A DNA stretch of 64,000 nucleotides from Pedobacter sp. HDW13 (GCF_011303555.1 NZ_CP049868.1:1364001-1428000); one strand, 5' to 3'. Positions 44,599 to 55,491 are shown, numbered from the stretch's first letter. Notes: a model not told the origin generated them from the sequence alone. Numbers and translations: made by a program.

Positions 44599-47500
44599 TT
44601 ACTTTACGTTTACACGTATGCCTGCCGAATGGGTAGTAAACTCAGGCGCATACATGCTTTGCAAAGTAGTAATACCGTTCGAAAAATTGCCCGAATGGGT
44701 AACCCTCAACGGATATTCAAATACATAAGTACCTTTGGGCATATAACTGATAAAGAAATTGGTCGAAGCATCTTTAGTACTTTCATAATAACCCAATCCA
44801 TCCTGGTACTTATACCTCGAAATTACGTTAACAGGCTCAAAGCCCGATGAACGCATATCTTTTAAATGAATGTATTCCATATCACGGTCGCAAAAAATTT
44901 CTACTCTTACTTTTACCAGATCGCCAGGAGCTAAAACATTATTGGCCGTTAAAGGGATTAGCACATCGCCTTTATTGCTGGCCTTTTGTAAAAACAGTTG
45001 CTTTTTAATCTTGACACCTGTAATGGCCGGCGTAATTTTATCCAGTTGTTCGAAATATTGCCAGTACAATGCACCCCAGGCAATGGTTTGATTGTTATTT
45101 TTAATTTGTACTTTTCCCATTTCTGGTTTTACGTTTGTACCCGCGACGGTTACTTTTTGATAACCTGTACCCGCTTCTTTTACCGGGTTCGGGCTTTGCA
45201 AATCAGTTAGTTTTTGGCTGCCGATGGTAATTTCGGGTTCCTTACTTTCGCTTAATAAATCTGTACCTTTCATTAACAGAGCATAACAGGCCGAAGTTGT
45301 GGCTTTAGTGGTTTTCCAATCATTGGTTTGTTTGTTTTTAAGCAGCCAGATTTTCATTTCCTCAACAGCTTTAGTGTCCTTAGCTACCTCATCAAACGCC
45401 TCAATCAGCAAGGACTGTGTTTCAACCGGACTTTGATACCACCACCAGCCAGCTTTATTTTTGGCCCAATACATTCCCAATTCTTCGCTCTGTTGTGCGG
45501 TTTGATTAAGCAGGGTGATGATTTTTTGAGCTTCGGCGGTATTGCCATTTCTGCTTAACACCAAAGCAGTTTGCGCCAGCTGGTAGCTATCAAAAGTTTT
45601 CCAGTTTGCAGTTAATCTTTTCAGGTAAAAATCTCTGGCCTTTATAAAATCGGCGCTTGTATTTTTAGAGTTGGTATAGCTTCTTGCAAACAAATAGTGT
45701 AGCGGCAAGTAGCTAATGTGGTTTCCTTGCAGCTCTTGTTTATAATCATTAACCAATTGTGCATCTAAATAAGCAATGGCTTTATTAAGCATGGTATTAA
45801 AACCTGTATAAGCTTTCTCATCGACCATTTTTAGTTTTTTTAACTGGCCTATCCCTAAAACAATATGCTGTGTAATGTAACGGTCTTCTCTCATACCGGT
45901 AAACCATGGAAAAGCGCCATTGTTATACTGCATTTTAGCAAGCTTATCGTAATTGTTTTTCAGCTCATAAGTCATTCGGTTTAAATCGAAAAGTACTGCC
46001 AAACGTTTTTTACGCTCGCTTTCATTATCAGCGTTGCGCACCCAAGGTGTTTCTTCGAGTAAGATTGATTTCAATTCCTGATTTTTCTCTAGATTGGATA
46101 AAAGTGCATCACCATTGTTGCTGCTTTTCCATTGTTCAAAAACCGTTTTAATTTTTGGCGATGAATTGATGATTCCAGTGGCAAAGCTATTGGCGTAAAA
46201 GCGGCTAAAGGTTTGTTCGGCACATTCGTACGGATACTCCATTAAATAAGGCAGAGCCTGTACCGCATACCAAACCGGATTTGAGGTAAACTCGAAAGTT
46301 AAACTTTGGTTACGGAGAGTTTTTGAAGTTCCCGATTTTTCAAGCTTCTCCATATCGAATGTCTTAGTGGTATTGCCCCTCACATTTACCGGCATGCTTT
46401 CGGTAACCAACATGGCATTGGGTAACACCGGAATGGTATTTTCTTCGCCATCGCTAAATTTACCACTTTGTGCCACAACCTTATAAGTAATGGCATTAAT
46501 ACCCGACGGGATAATCAATGTCCACTTCAAAACTGAACTACCTTCGTTATCCACTTCAAAAGCTTTTTCAGCTTTATCTACCTGATCAAAAACCTGAATT
46601 GGCTTACCTGTTAATGCATCCGTTAATGCTAAGCTTGCCTTACCATCCAGTTTCTTACCTGCTAAATTATTCAGTTTAGCGCTTAACAAGATGGTATCTC
46701 CTTCGCGGAAAAACCTTGGTGTATTGATTGCAATGGCCAGTTGCTTTTGTGTAACCAGTTCTTTGGTAACCGATGCGGTTCTTAAATCTTTGGTGTGGGC
46801 AAAACCCATCATCTTATAACGCGTTAATGATTGCGGAATGGTAAACTCGATTTTGATTTCGCCTTTGGCATCGGTTAATAATTGCGGATAAAAAAATGCC
46901 AGTTCGTTAAAATTGGTACGGGCAACAATGTTATTATTTTTTAATTGTCCCCCAGAATCATTGTCTCCAATACTGCTCATTCCTCTGATAAGTATTTTAT
47001 CATTTGATCCTGGAACACCAGTATTATCCTGAATACTTAAGCCTGCTACTTTGCCCTCCAATGGAGCGTCTGAAACCTGAGCAACAGAAGCTGCCATGAT
47101 TTCCTTTCGTTGCGAACCATATCCAACAACCATTACCTCGTTTAAAGCATTGCCGTCTTCTTTCAGGGTTATATCCATCCGCTTTTTACTCCCCACCACG
47201 GTGGTGTAATTCTTGTAACCAATAAATGAAAAACTTAACTTCTCACCTGCCCTGGCATCAATGGTATAAATTCCAAATACATTAGTTGTTGTTACCAATT
47301 TACCTGATTTAACCTGCACACCAGGTAATGTTTCTCCCTGATTATCGAACACCACACCATAGGTTAATTTACCCTTTTCAAGCTCAGCCAATTTCTGAAT
47401 GGCTTCTGGTTGTAATCCGGCCTTTCTGGCTTTCTTTAGGTTATTGATATAATTGCGGTAAGCATAATTGTAACCTCCGTAATAACTATAACCAAACAAA

Positions 47501-50500
47501 TTAAGGCTTTCGTATTTACGGGTAATAACGGCATGCTCGTAATTCGATTTTAAGAACCATAAATAGTTTGAGTTAGCATTGTTGTTGGCATTGAAGTTCC
47601 AGTTGTAGAAATAATAATTGAAACCAGTTTGCAAATAGGTATTCCAATTCATATTTTTCAAATCGTCCAGACTTGCATCGTAAAGTGTAGCCACCATTTC
47701 GGCCATCTGCTTTTCACCAGCGCTATTGCTGATCTGTAGCTTCCAGCTTTCCTTTTCGCCGGGTTGCAGCTTATCCCTGAATGTTAAAAATTTAATGTCG
47801 AGTTCTTTTTTCGGATCTACCATTTTAACCTGCTGCATCGAATTGTAAACCACCCCCTCATGCACCATCGTAAACTGCACAGCAAAACCATCGTGGTAAC
47901 CGGTATCAGGCTTAATTTTAACGATACTTTGTTTGGGCGATAAGTTAAGCCACACTTTTTTGGTTACGCTATCGCGATAATAAACTTCATAATACCCTTT
48001 ACTGTTGTTGGATAAACCAGCTAAACGAAAAACGGCACTTTCGCCAGGCCCGACTACACTTACCTCAGGAGTAATCCATTCGATATTTGATTGTATTAGA
48101 GCAGGTTGCTCACCATAAACTACTACATATTTATCTACTTTAACGGTATCGTTCTGTTCATTTACCGCCATTAAATTAATTTTATAATAGCCTGGCTTTA
48201 AATCTCGTTGCGTAAAACTCAGGTATCCCCTGCCATTTTTAACATCAGGATTTTGCTTTAATTCGACCGATTTCAGTGGCCATTTGGCCACCTCCAATTC
48301 TTTATTATATTCCTGATCTGGAAAAACTTTAATAAACGCCTCTTTGGATATTGAATAGTTTTCGGCATAAAAGGGCTTTTGTTCATCAGTCGCGAAGGCG
48401 CCTGCAATAAAGTCCATTCGGCTTTAACGTTAGCCTTAATTGGTTCATTATTTAAATTGCTTACCCAAAAGGTAAGGCTATCGCGCTTATTGCTGGTATA
48501 AATAACCTGTTCGGAATTGATGTTGAGGTTAATATCTTTCTGCCCCACACTAACTGATGAGGTTTTTGTCCGGGTTTCACCATTTAAGTCGGTCACTTCT
48601 ACTTCAATATCATAGCTATAATTTTGCCTGATATCGGTTGCCTTAGCGAAAAATGTAATATCAAATTTGCCACCGGATTTGGTTGTTGTTTTACCAATGG
48701 CCATTTGTTTTCTTTCGAATGCACGCGATCCATAAATGGCCGCCTGCTCAGTATAATTTAACCTGTAATCGTAAAGCGCCCTGCGAAAAATTTTATAGTT
48801 CACGCTGGCATTACTGACCGAATATCCTGAAAAAGCACTGGCCTTCCCCACAACCTTAATGCTATCGTTCAGTTTATACCGTTGGTTGCGCTTATCAAAA
48901 ACGACCTCGAAAGTTGGACGTTTATATTCTTCTACCTGCACTCCAATTTGGCCATCATCAGTGCTGATTACCATACTGCCATTTAACTTACCCATTGGTA
49001 TGCTGAACGATCCCTGAAAAGTGCCAAAATCATTATTTTTAACAGTGGCTGTTGCAATTTCCTTTCCGTTAGCATCTTTAAAATAAACATCGATTATTCT
49101 ATTTACTTCAATTTTATTTACCCCCTTTTCAATCCTTAAGCATAATCCTTTATAATAAACGGTTTGCCCCGGGCGATAAATAGGCCTATCCGTAAAAAGA
49201 ATGATACGGCTATCCTCCTCGTTATCGCGGTAATTACTATAATTATTGATATTTAATTTCAGTTCATCTTTCCCCAGTGTAACCAGTGCCCTCGACATGT
49301 TATTATTGATTTCATTAGTACTGGCATAACCTTTATCGTTAGTAGTAAGCAAAACACCATTAACATATTTCCGAATATTGTAATCGTACCTTTGTTGCTG
49401 GATTTTAACGTTTTTTAAAGGGGCGCCATCAATGAGCTGACTTACAAAGTATTCATGTTTATCAACATTAATCCTGTTGATTACTGCCATGGCGGTAACC
49501 TTAAAATTGACATTGCTGTAAACGGTATCCTTTTGTTCACGATTAATGGTTTGCGCAATCAAAGTATAATCATTAAAGTGTAAACCATCTATTTTATCAA
49601 TTAAAGTGTGGGTTTGGTAATCACTTGCTTTCGGCACCACAACCCGCCACTCCTTTATTACCTTATTATCTTTTAAAAAAGCAAAAAACTCCTTTTTGTT
49701 ATTAAACTGCTGGTACTCATTTTTAGACTCTGGTGTTTTAAAAAGCCTGAAATATACCGTATCAACATTTTTGTATGATAAGTGTAGTTGTGCAGCTTTA
49801 TCAGGCTGTACATAAGCCCTGGTTTGAATGGTTAGCTGACTACTTTTTATCTGGTTGATTAAGTTAAGGGCATTTTTTGCACCTATACTTTTGGGATAAC
49901 GATTAATTGCCTTTTCGGCTAAGGTCACAGCTGTTAAAAGATTTCCCTTATTGCTATCACCAGGTAACTGTGCATTTTTGTGAATTAAAGCCTGCTCATA
50001 TAAAATATCGGCATAGACTTCGCTGCCTGTACTTTGCTCAGCCAAACGGTTTAAAGCCTCAGCGTAAGCTTCCTGATTGTCGCCCATAAAATACTGGTTT
50101 ACAAAGATTAACCTTTTCAAATCAATATCAGCTAAAGCCGTGAGGTTGTTGTTGCTTTGATGAAATCTGATTAGTTTTTTAAACAATTGTAAGGCCTGTA
50201 TTTTAAACAATGTACTATCTGTAGGCAATGCCATTGCTAAAAAATCTTGTGTATTGCCCAGTAAGTTAGGGTTGTTTCTATCCAGCAACTCATCATCGTA
50301 ACCGGTAAGGTTAAGCTGGGTATTGCTAAAAACTTCAATGGCGCGGTGGGCCAGCAAATCGTAAAGAGTGGGCCTGAAATTCCGGTTGCTTTTATCGCCG
50401 GCTAAAACGGCATCTAAAACATCTACTTTGGTTTGTTGCAAAACATCAGCTTCGCTTAAGGAGAGCAGGTAATATTTTACCGTTTCATTGTTTAATTTTT

Positions 50501-50936
50501 TAATATCCCAGGTTTTAATATCATCGCCAATATTGCCCTGCACCTGTGTGCGTTGCATAATCTGCCAGTTATTTTCTCTCAGGTAATTCCAATAGATTTC
50601 GGCCAGTAATGATTGTAAAATACTTTTTTCGGGTTGTCTCGCAGTACTGATATCTTGCCGTAAATCGATCAGGATCTTATTAAAAGCGTCTTCTTCCAAA
50701 TAGCCTTGAAACATCATGCGGTAGATAACCGATTTAATGATTAAAGGTGTATTATGTGTTTGGTGTGCCTCCAGACTAATTTTCTCTATTAAGGCCAGTG
50801 CATCTTTGGGTTGGGCGCGGTTAGCAATAGAATCTACCCGGTAAAAATCTTCGAAAGTATATTTCTGCGCCGAAACATTTAACGAAAGCAAAAATGCGCA
50901 GATTAGGGAGGCGAAAAAGCGTAAAGATAGATTCAT
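44599..50936 (-). pseudogene. giant alpha-2-macroglobulin-like protein with embedded TonB-plug-like segment (frameshifted)
   Basis: Two overlapping frames (50936-48273 and 48417-44599) join into one protein of about 2112 residues if one base is added within 48369-48380, where short runs of A, G and T lie together. Start at 50936 gives MNLSLRFFASLICAFLLSL, a signal peptide; the longer start at 51050 is rejected. Macroglobulin motifs are ILFTDRPIYRPGQTVYYKG (about 49140-49205) and the thioester site YPYECAEQTFSRFY (codons for CAEQ at 46213-46224). In the middle is a CarboxypepD-like repeat (about 47220-47370) followed by a SusC-like NEVMVVGYGSQRK and plug fragment with ILIRGMSSIG (about 46960-47160). 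Likely a surface protease trap or defence protein. Confidence 0.85.
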
Positions 50937-51086
50937 AATTACATTGGGTTTTAATATAGATGGACGAGGATTACAAATTCCATAATTAATTATAATTTTA
51001 TCTGATTCTGATACTAATCTAAGTATTAACTGATTAAATGTTACAAGCAATAAACATTAAGGTTTTTAACATTCGAAGCATAACCT

Positions 51087-51094
51087 TATCTTTG
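51087..51094 (+). promoter_or_regulatory. -7 promoter box of ribH
   Basis: TATCTTTG fits the consensus TAnnTTTG and ends 5 bases before the ATG, so the transcript would start at or near the ATG. No convincing -33 box is seen (T-rich stretch at 51063-51067). No FMN riboswitch precedes the gene. Confidence 0.45.
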
Positions 51095-51099
51095 CATCC

Positions 51100-51591
51100 A
51101 TGTCAACACAACTAAAAAATCTATCCGATTTCTCTCATACTACGGTGCCTAGCGGGGCAGACTATAAATTCGGCATTATTGTGGCCGAGTGGAATGCTGA
51201 AATTACCGGCGCTTTATACAATGGTGCATTAAAAACTTTGCTGGCCAATGGTGTAAAGGAAGAAAACATCGTTTCGCTACCTGTACCCGGCAGCTTTGAA
51301 TTAACTGGCGGTGCCGAGATTTTATTGAGCAAAAGGAGTGATATTGATGCGGTAATCTGTTTGGGTTGTGTAATTCAGGGCGATACCAAGCATTTTGATT
51401 TCATTTGCGATGCTGTAGCACAAGGAGTAACCAATGTTGGCATTAAGTACAGTAAACCTGTAATTTTTGGTGTTTTAACTACCAATAACCTGGAGCAGGC
51501 GCAAGACCGTGCTGGTGGCAAACATGGCAATAAAGGCGATGAAGCAGCGATTACAGCCATTAAAATGGCCGATTTTTCTGCAAACATTTAA
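51100..51591 (+). CDS. ribH: 6,7-dimethyl-8-ribityllumazine synthase
   Basis: 163 residues. Penultimate step of riboflavin synthesis: joins 5-amino-6-ribitylaminouracil with 3,4-dihydroxy-2-butanone 4-phosphate. Visible motifs are [34 protein letters not shown], and [20 protein letters not shown] with the catalytic histidine region. [20 protein letters not shown] follows. Full length. It stands apart from other riboflavin genes. Confidence 0.95.
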   Translation: MSTQLKNLSDFSHTTVPSGADYKFGIIVAEWNAEITGALYNGALKTLLANGVKEENIVSLPVPGSFELTGGAEILLSKRSDIDAVICLGCVIQGDTKHFDFICDAVAQGVTNVGIKYSKPVIFGVLTTNNLEQAQDRAGGKHGNKGDEAAITAIKMADFSANI

Positions 51592-51703
51592 CATTGCGTT
51601 TTAATAAAGTATTTGTAACTTAGAGATTTAATATTAATCCGATCTGCTTAAACAATCATGATTTTCATGAGCGCTTAAGCACTTTTGAAACAAACTTATA
51701 CAG

Positions 51704-51826
51704 ATGAAAAAAGTAGCCATTTTATTATTGGCGGTGTTTTGCACCATTACCATTTTAGAATCTTGTTCTTCTAAACTTTGTCCTGCATACGGATCTTATC
51801 CGGAAGGAAAACGCAGAAGAAACTAA
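51704..51826 (+). CDS. very small lipoprotein
   Basis: 40 residues (ATG 51704, stop 51824-51826). The signal peptide carries a lipobox ILESC (Cys21); after lipidation the mature peptide would have only 20 residues, containing KLCPAYGSYPEGKRRRN. A hydrophobic N-terminus, correct lipobox, cysteine pair and basic tail argue for a real gene. Similar tiny lipoproteins with a CPAYG motif occur in Bacteroidota as far as I recall; function unknown. It lies between ribH and ytxJ. Confidence 0.6.
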   Translation: MKKVAILLLAVFCTITILESCSSKLCPAYGSYPEGKRRRN

Positions 51827-51913
51827 CCTCCTATTTCTTAATTCTCATATTCAGGTCATTTGCAGAACTTTATTTAATTGCAGGTGTTATTCTAAAAACA
51901 ATAAAATATATTC

Positions 51914-52246
51914 ATGAATTGGGTTAACTTAACTTCAGTAGAACAACTTGAAGAAATCAAAAACGCAAGTGGCTACAGCCTCATTTTTAAGCACAGTACA
52001 CGTTGCTCGATTAGCCTGATGGCTAAAAAGAACTTTGAGTTTGATTGGGACGTAATTCCTTCGGATACTAAGCTTTTCTTTTTAGATCTGATTAGTTACC
52101 GCGATATTTCAAACCATGTTGCAGAAGTGTTTCAGGTAACACACCAATCGCCACAGATTTTATTAATTAAAGATGGCGAGTGCGTATTAGAAGCTTCGCA
52201 CAGCGATATCTCGGCAGAAGAAGTTGCAGAAGTGATTGCTGCCTAA
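51914..52246 (+). CDS. ytxJ: bacillithiol-system redox protein YtxJ
   Basis: 110 residues, thioredoxin-like fold with a single-cysteine site FKHSTRCSIS (Cys31). This matches the YtxJ family, linked with bacillithiol and thought to act as a monothiol bacilliredoxin. The later segment VTHQSPQILLIKDGECVLEA has the cis-Pro-like SPQ. It fits a genome that uses bacillithiol, as many Bacteroidota do. Followed by a strong terminator at 52269. Confidence 0.88.
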   Translation: MNWVNLTSVEQLEEIKNASGYSLIFKHSTRCSISLMAKKNFEFDWDVIPSDTKLFFLDLISYRDISNHVAEVFQVTHQSPQILLIKDGECVLEASHSDISAEEVAEVIAA

Positions 52247-52268
52247 ATAATAAAAAAATTTGATAAAG

Positions 52269-52302
52269 AAAGGGTATTCAAGCGATTGGATACCCTTTTT
52301 TA
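52269..52302 (+). terminator. intrinsic terminator after ytxJ
   Basis: Perfect 9-bp stem (AAAGGGTAT 52269-52277, ATACCCTTT 52290-52298) with a 12-base loop and T-run. Confidence 0.8.
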
Positions 52303-52319
52303 TTGATTGTTGCTCTACT

Positions 52320-52406
52320 GGTTGGTGTCCACACAAACCAACCTTACTCATCCATCCGTAGAGACGCTTCGCTGAACCCTGTGGACAGTATACGATCGCC
52401 GCATGG
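52320..52406. repeat. intergenic hairpin-rich sequence
   Basis: Between two terminators. It holds a hairpin GGTTGGT/ACCAACC (52320-52326, 52337-52343) and dispersed inverted pieces TGTCCACA...TGTGGACA and CATCCATCC...GCATGGATAG. Its composition is unlike its neighbours and looks like a repeat-family remnant, but no second copy is present in this window. Confidence 0.35.
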
Positions 52407-52418
52407 ATAGAAAACAAA

Positions 52419-52444
52419 AAAGGCCTATGAATACACAGACCTTT
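52419..52444 (-). terminator. intrinsic terminator after mqo
   Basis: 8-bp stem with one G-T pair (arms 52419-52426 and 52437-52444), loop of 10 bases, followed by a T-run on the minus strand; 26 bases past the mqo stop. Confidence 0.6.
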
Positions 52445-52469
52445 AACATATGATTTTTTGTAGTATTGC

Positions 52470-53987
52470 TTAAGCAACTACAGTATTTTCAATTTTCAAT
52501 ATTTTAGAAGTTTTCTTTCTTGTTTCTTTGCAAAGATCTGAATCCTGTGCCAATGCTTTTCCATAGGTTGGGATCATTTCTCTGATTTTAGCCTGCCACT
52601 CATCAGTAGCTAAATCTTCTGCAAAGCAACGGTTTAGTAAATCGAGCATGATAGAAACAGCTGTTGATGCACCCGGAGAAGCGCCTAATAAAGCTGCAAT
52701 AGAACCATCGGCTGCATTTACTACTTCGGTACCAAACTCTAAAATACCACCCTTTTTCTCATCTTTCTTAATTACCTGTACGCGCTGACCAGCATATTCC
52801 AGTTCCCAATCTTTCAATTCAGCAGTTGGTAAATATTCTTTCAATGCTTCCAGTCTATCTTCGGGCGACTGTCTAACCTGCTCAATTAAATACTTTGTTA
52901 AATCTAAATTGTGCAATCCAGCCGAAATCATTGGACGGATATTGTTAAACTTGATCGATTTTGGTAAATCTAAAAACGATCCGTTTTTAAGGAATTTAGT
53001 TGAAAAACCTGCATAAGGACCAAATAATAAGGCTTGCTTACCATTAATCATGCGGGTATCGAGGTGTGGCACCGACATAGGCGGCGCACCAACCGCAGCT
53101 TTACCGTAAACCTTTGCGTGGTGTTTTTTAATAATTTCTTCGTTGGTACATTTTAACCATTGTCCGCTAACCGGGAAACCGCCAAAACCTTTTCCTTCAG
53201 GAATATCAGATTTTTCTAACAATGGCAAAGAGCCACCACCAGCACCGATAAATACAAATTTAGCTACGCGTTTACGTTTATCGCCGCTATCCAGATCTTT
53301 TACCTTTACAATCCAGTTACCATCTTTGTTCTTTTTCAGATCGCGGATTTCGTGGTTGAAATGAAGATTAACATTATTCTGCTCTTTCAGGTTGTTAAAC
53401 ATATCACGGGTTAGTGTACCAAAGTTAACATCGGTACCCAGATCCATTTTTGTTGCAGCAACTTTTTCATTTTTTTTGCGGCCATCCATAATCAATGGTG
53501 CCCAGCTTTTTACCAGTTCGGTATCTTCGGTGTACTGCATATCGCTAAACAGATCGCATTGTGTTAATGCATCGTAGCGTTTTTTCAGGTAATCGACATT
53601 CTTTTTACCCCAAACAAAGCTCATGTGTGGAATGTTGCGGATAAAATTGCAGGGGTCGGAAACCAAACCCTTTGTTACTAAGTATGACCAAAACTGTTTA
53701 GAAACTTCGAAATGTTCGGCAATCTGAATGGCTTTTTTTGTTTCCACCGTACCGTCCTTCTTCTCGGGCGTGTAGTTTAATTCGCAAAAAGCAGAGTGTC
53801 CCGTTCCGGCGTTATTCCAGGCATCAGAACTTTCTGCTGCTGCAATATCTAAACGTTCGTAAATTTCAATGCTTAAATTAGGCTCTAATTGTTTTAATAA
53901 AACACCCAGGGTTGCACTCATGATGCCTGCCCCTATTAAAATTACATCAGCGTCAGTTTTACCAACTGTCTTTTTCTTTTTTGTCAT
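52470..53987 (-). CDS. mqo: malate:quinone oxidoreductase
   Basis: 505 residues. Membrane-associated FAD enzyme oxidising malate to oxaloacetate with quinone reduction, in the TCA cycle. The dinucleotide-binding motif DVILIGAGIMSATLGVLLK is at about 14-32, followed by WNNAGTGHSAFCELNYTP, a family hallmark. GGFPVSGQWLKC and LLGASPGASTAVSIMLDLL are also typical of Mqo. Length is standard. A TAAATTTG -7 box with a weak TTCG -33 box lies 20-50 bases upstream (54006-54037). Confidence 0.96.
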   Translation of the reverse strand: MTKKKKTVGKTDADVILIGAGIMSATLGVLLKQLEPNLSIEIYERLDIAAAESSDAWNNAGTGHSAFCELNYTPEKKDGTVETKKAIQIAEHFEVSKQFWSYLVTKGLVSDPCNFIRNIPHMSFVWGKKNVDYLKKRYDALTQCDLFSDMQYTEDTELVKSWAPLIMDGRKKNEKVAATKMDLGTDVNFGTLTRDMFNNLKEQNNVNLHFNHEIRDLKKNKDGNWIVKVKDLDSGDKRKRVAKFVFIGAGGGSLPLLEKSDIPEGKGFGGFPVSGQWLKCTNEEIIKKHHAKVYGKAAVGAPPMSVPHLDTRMINGKQALLFGPYAGFSTKFLKNGSFLDLPKSIKFNNIRPMISAGLHNLDLTKYLIEQVRQSPEDRLEALKEYLPTAELKDWELEYAGQRVQVIKKDEKKGGILEFGTEVVNAADGSIAALLGASPGASTAVSIMLDLLNRCFAEDLATDEWQAKIREMIPTYGKALAQDSDLCKETRKKTSKILKIENTVVA

Positions 53988-54465
53988 CTTATTCTAAAGG
54001 AGTTACAAATTTAACACGATTTTAAACATCCTACGAATTTTAGGGCATTAAATCTGAAAAAAATTGCGTAAAAACGAGAAATACTTCCCTATTTTTAATT
54101 GCTTCTAATCAAATCTTAATCCAAAATTTCACCCAACCTGTATATTCATTAAAAAAGACATTCACTAAACAATAAGCTTCAATATTAATTTACTAAATAC
54201 AACACTCCTTTCTTTGAGAAATTTATCATATTGCTTTTAAACACACTCATTCTTTAAAATTTTGATAAAGAATTTCAAAATCAACCTACAAATTCTGTCG
54301 AATCACCATTATTTACTTCGTTTTCTATCAAAATGATAGTTTTTCACATGCATCAATTTAGCATTAATGCAATCAAATTTTAATTTTAAGGCAGCGAACT
54401 GTTTGCAACGTTAAAAAATTCATAGAATCGACTAACTATGATTAGCAGAAAAATTGAAAGTGATA
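53988..54465. other. AT-rich intergenic region
   Basis: 478 bases, no coding frame. It contains a possible mqo promoter (TAAATTTG at 54013-54006 on the minus strand with TTCG 20 bases further), a hairpin CTATCA-AAA-TGATAG (54325-54339) and the palindrome GCATTAATGC (54361-54370). I see nothing else. Confidence 0.45.
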
Positions 54466-54819
54466 CTAATCAATATGGCTTAAAATATTAATCAGTTTAC
54501 CAAAGGGATCCCGGGTGTAAAACCTCCTTACACCCCAGGTTTCATTAACAGGACCATATTCGACAGGGAACCCTGCTGCTATCACTTTCGCCAATACCTG
54601 ATCAACATTTTCTACCTCTATAGACAGATCGGGTGTTGCAGTACCCGAGCCGCCTTCGCTGGCAAAACTGATTTGTACATCCATTTTTTGCCCAACCGTA
54701 CCATAGGTTGTTATCCAACCATGATCCATGAGTAAATCCAGACCTAAAATATCCTGATAAAAACGGGCTGCAACTGCAATTTCGGTGGCATCAATATTAA
54801 CTACTATTCTTTTTACCAT
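54466..54819 (-). CDS. VOC (glyoxalase/bleomycin-resistance-like) family protein
   Basis: 117 residues from the ATG at 54819 (MVKRIVVNIDATEIAVAARF); the frame extending to 54861 runs back toward the msrA terminator. One VOC module: ARFYQDILGLDLLMDHGWIT in the first half and GFPVEYGPVNETWGVRRFYTRDPFGKLINIL in the second. The second half is typical of dioxygenase/glyoxalase relatives. The metal-binding residues are not complete by eye, so a binding or small-molecule-modifying role is open. Confidence 0.8.
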   Translation of the reverse strand: MVKRIVVNIDATEIAVAARFYQDILGLDLLMDHGWITTYGTVGQKMDVQISFASEGGSGTATPDLSIEVENVDQVLAKVIAAGFPVEYGPVNETWGVRRFYTRDPFGKLINILSHID

Positions 54820-54848
54820 AATTAGGATATCAGTTGTTTTCAACAATG

Positions 54849-54877
54849 AAAAGCCCTGCAATGTTTATCACAGGGCT
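54849..54877 (-). terminator. intrinsic terminator after msrA
   Basis: Stem AGCCCTG/CAGGGCT (arms 54852-54858 and 54871-54877) with a short T-run on the minus strand, 15 bases after the msrA stop. Confidence 0.6.
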
Positions 54878-54891
54878 CTCTATTTCTATCT

Positions 54892-55491
54892 TTAATTTTT
54901 AAGTTTTGCCTTAAATACTTTTTCCAGTTTCTCTATTTTCGGGAGGATAACCAACCTGCAATAAGGTTCGCTTCCGTTTTTATTAAAATAATTCTGGTGG
55001 TAGTTTTCGGCAACATAAAAAGGCTTGGCAGCTTCTATGGCTGTAACCACTTTTTTGCCGTAGGCATTGGTTTTATTCAGTTCGGCTTTATACTTCTCGG
55101 CAGCTGCTTTTTGCTCTGCACTGTGGTAAAAAATAACCGAGCGATATTGAGTTCCACTATCAGCACCTTGGCGGTTTAGTGTAGTAGGGTCGTGACTTTT
55201 CCAGAATACTTCCAGTAAATCATCGTAAGAAATTACCATTGGATTGTAGGTAATTTCGAGTACTTCGGCATGACCTGTTGCACCAGTACAAACCTCTTCG
55301 TAAGTTGGATTGCTTAAAGTACCACCTTCATAACCCGATTTAACAGAGACTACCCCTTTTAAGCGTTGAAATATAGCTTCTGTACACCAGAAACAACCCA
55401 TACCAAAGGTTGCCTTTTCTGTTTTCTTTCCTTGCGCCTGCACCTGGTTGATGGCACAAACGGCCAATAGTATTAAAATTATCTTTTTCAT
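54892..55491 (-). CDS. msrA: exported peptide-methionine (S)-S-oxide reductase MsrA
   Basis: 199 residues. Repairs methionine S-sulfoxide in proteins. A signal peptide (to QVQAQ, residue 20) sends it to the periplasm. The catalytic motif GMGCFWCTEA has the active-site Cys33; GYEGGTLSNPTYEEVCTGAT and HAEVLEITYNP follow. The substrate-binding QYRSVIFYH and NYHQNYFNKN are intact. There is no fused MsrB domain. The only cysteine near the C-terminus, in PYCRL, could be the resolving one. Confidence 0.93.
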   Translation of the reverse strand: MKKIILILLAVCAINQVQAQGKKTEKATFGMGCFWCTEAIFQRLKGVVSVKSGYEGGTLSNPTYEEVCTGATGHAEVLEITYNPMVISYDDLLEVFWKSHDPTTLNRQGADSGTQYRSVIFYHSAEQKAAAEKYKAELNKTNAYGKKVVTAIEAAKPFYVAENYHQNYFNKNGSEPYCRLVILPKIEKLEKVFKAKLKN

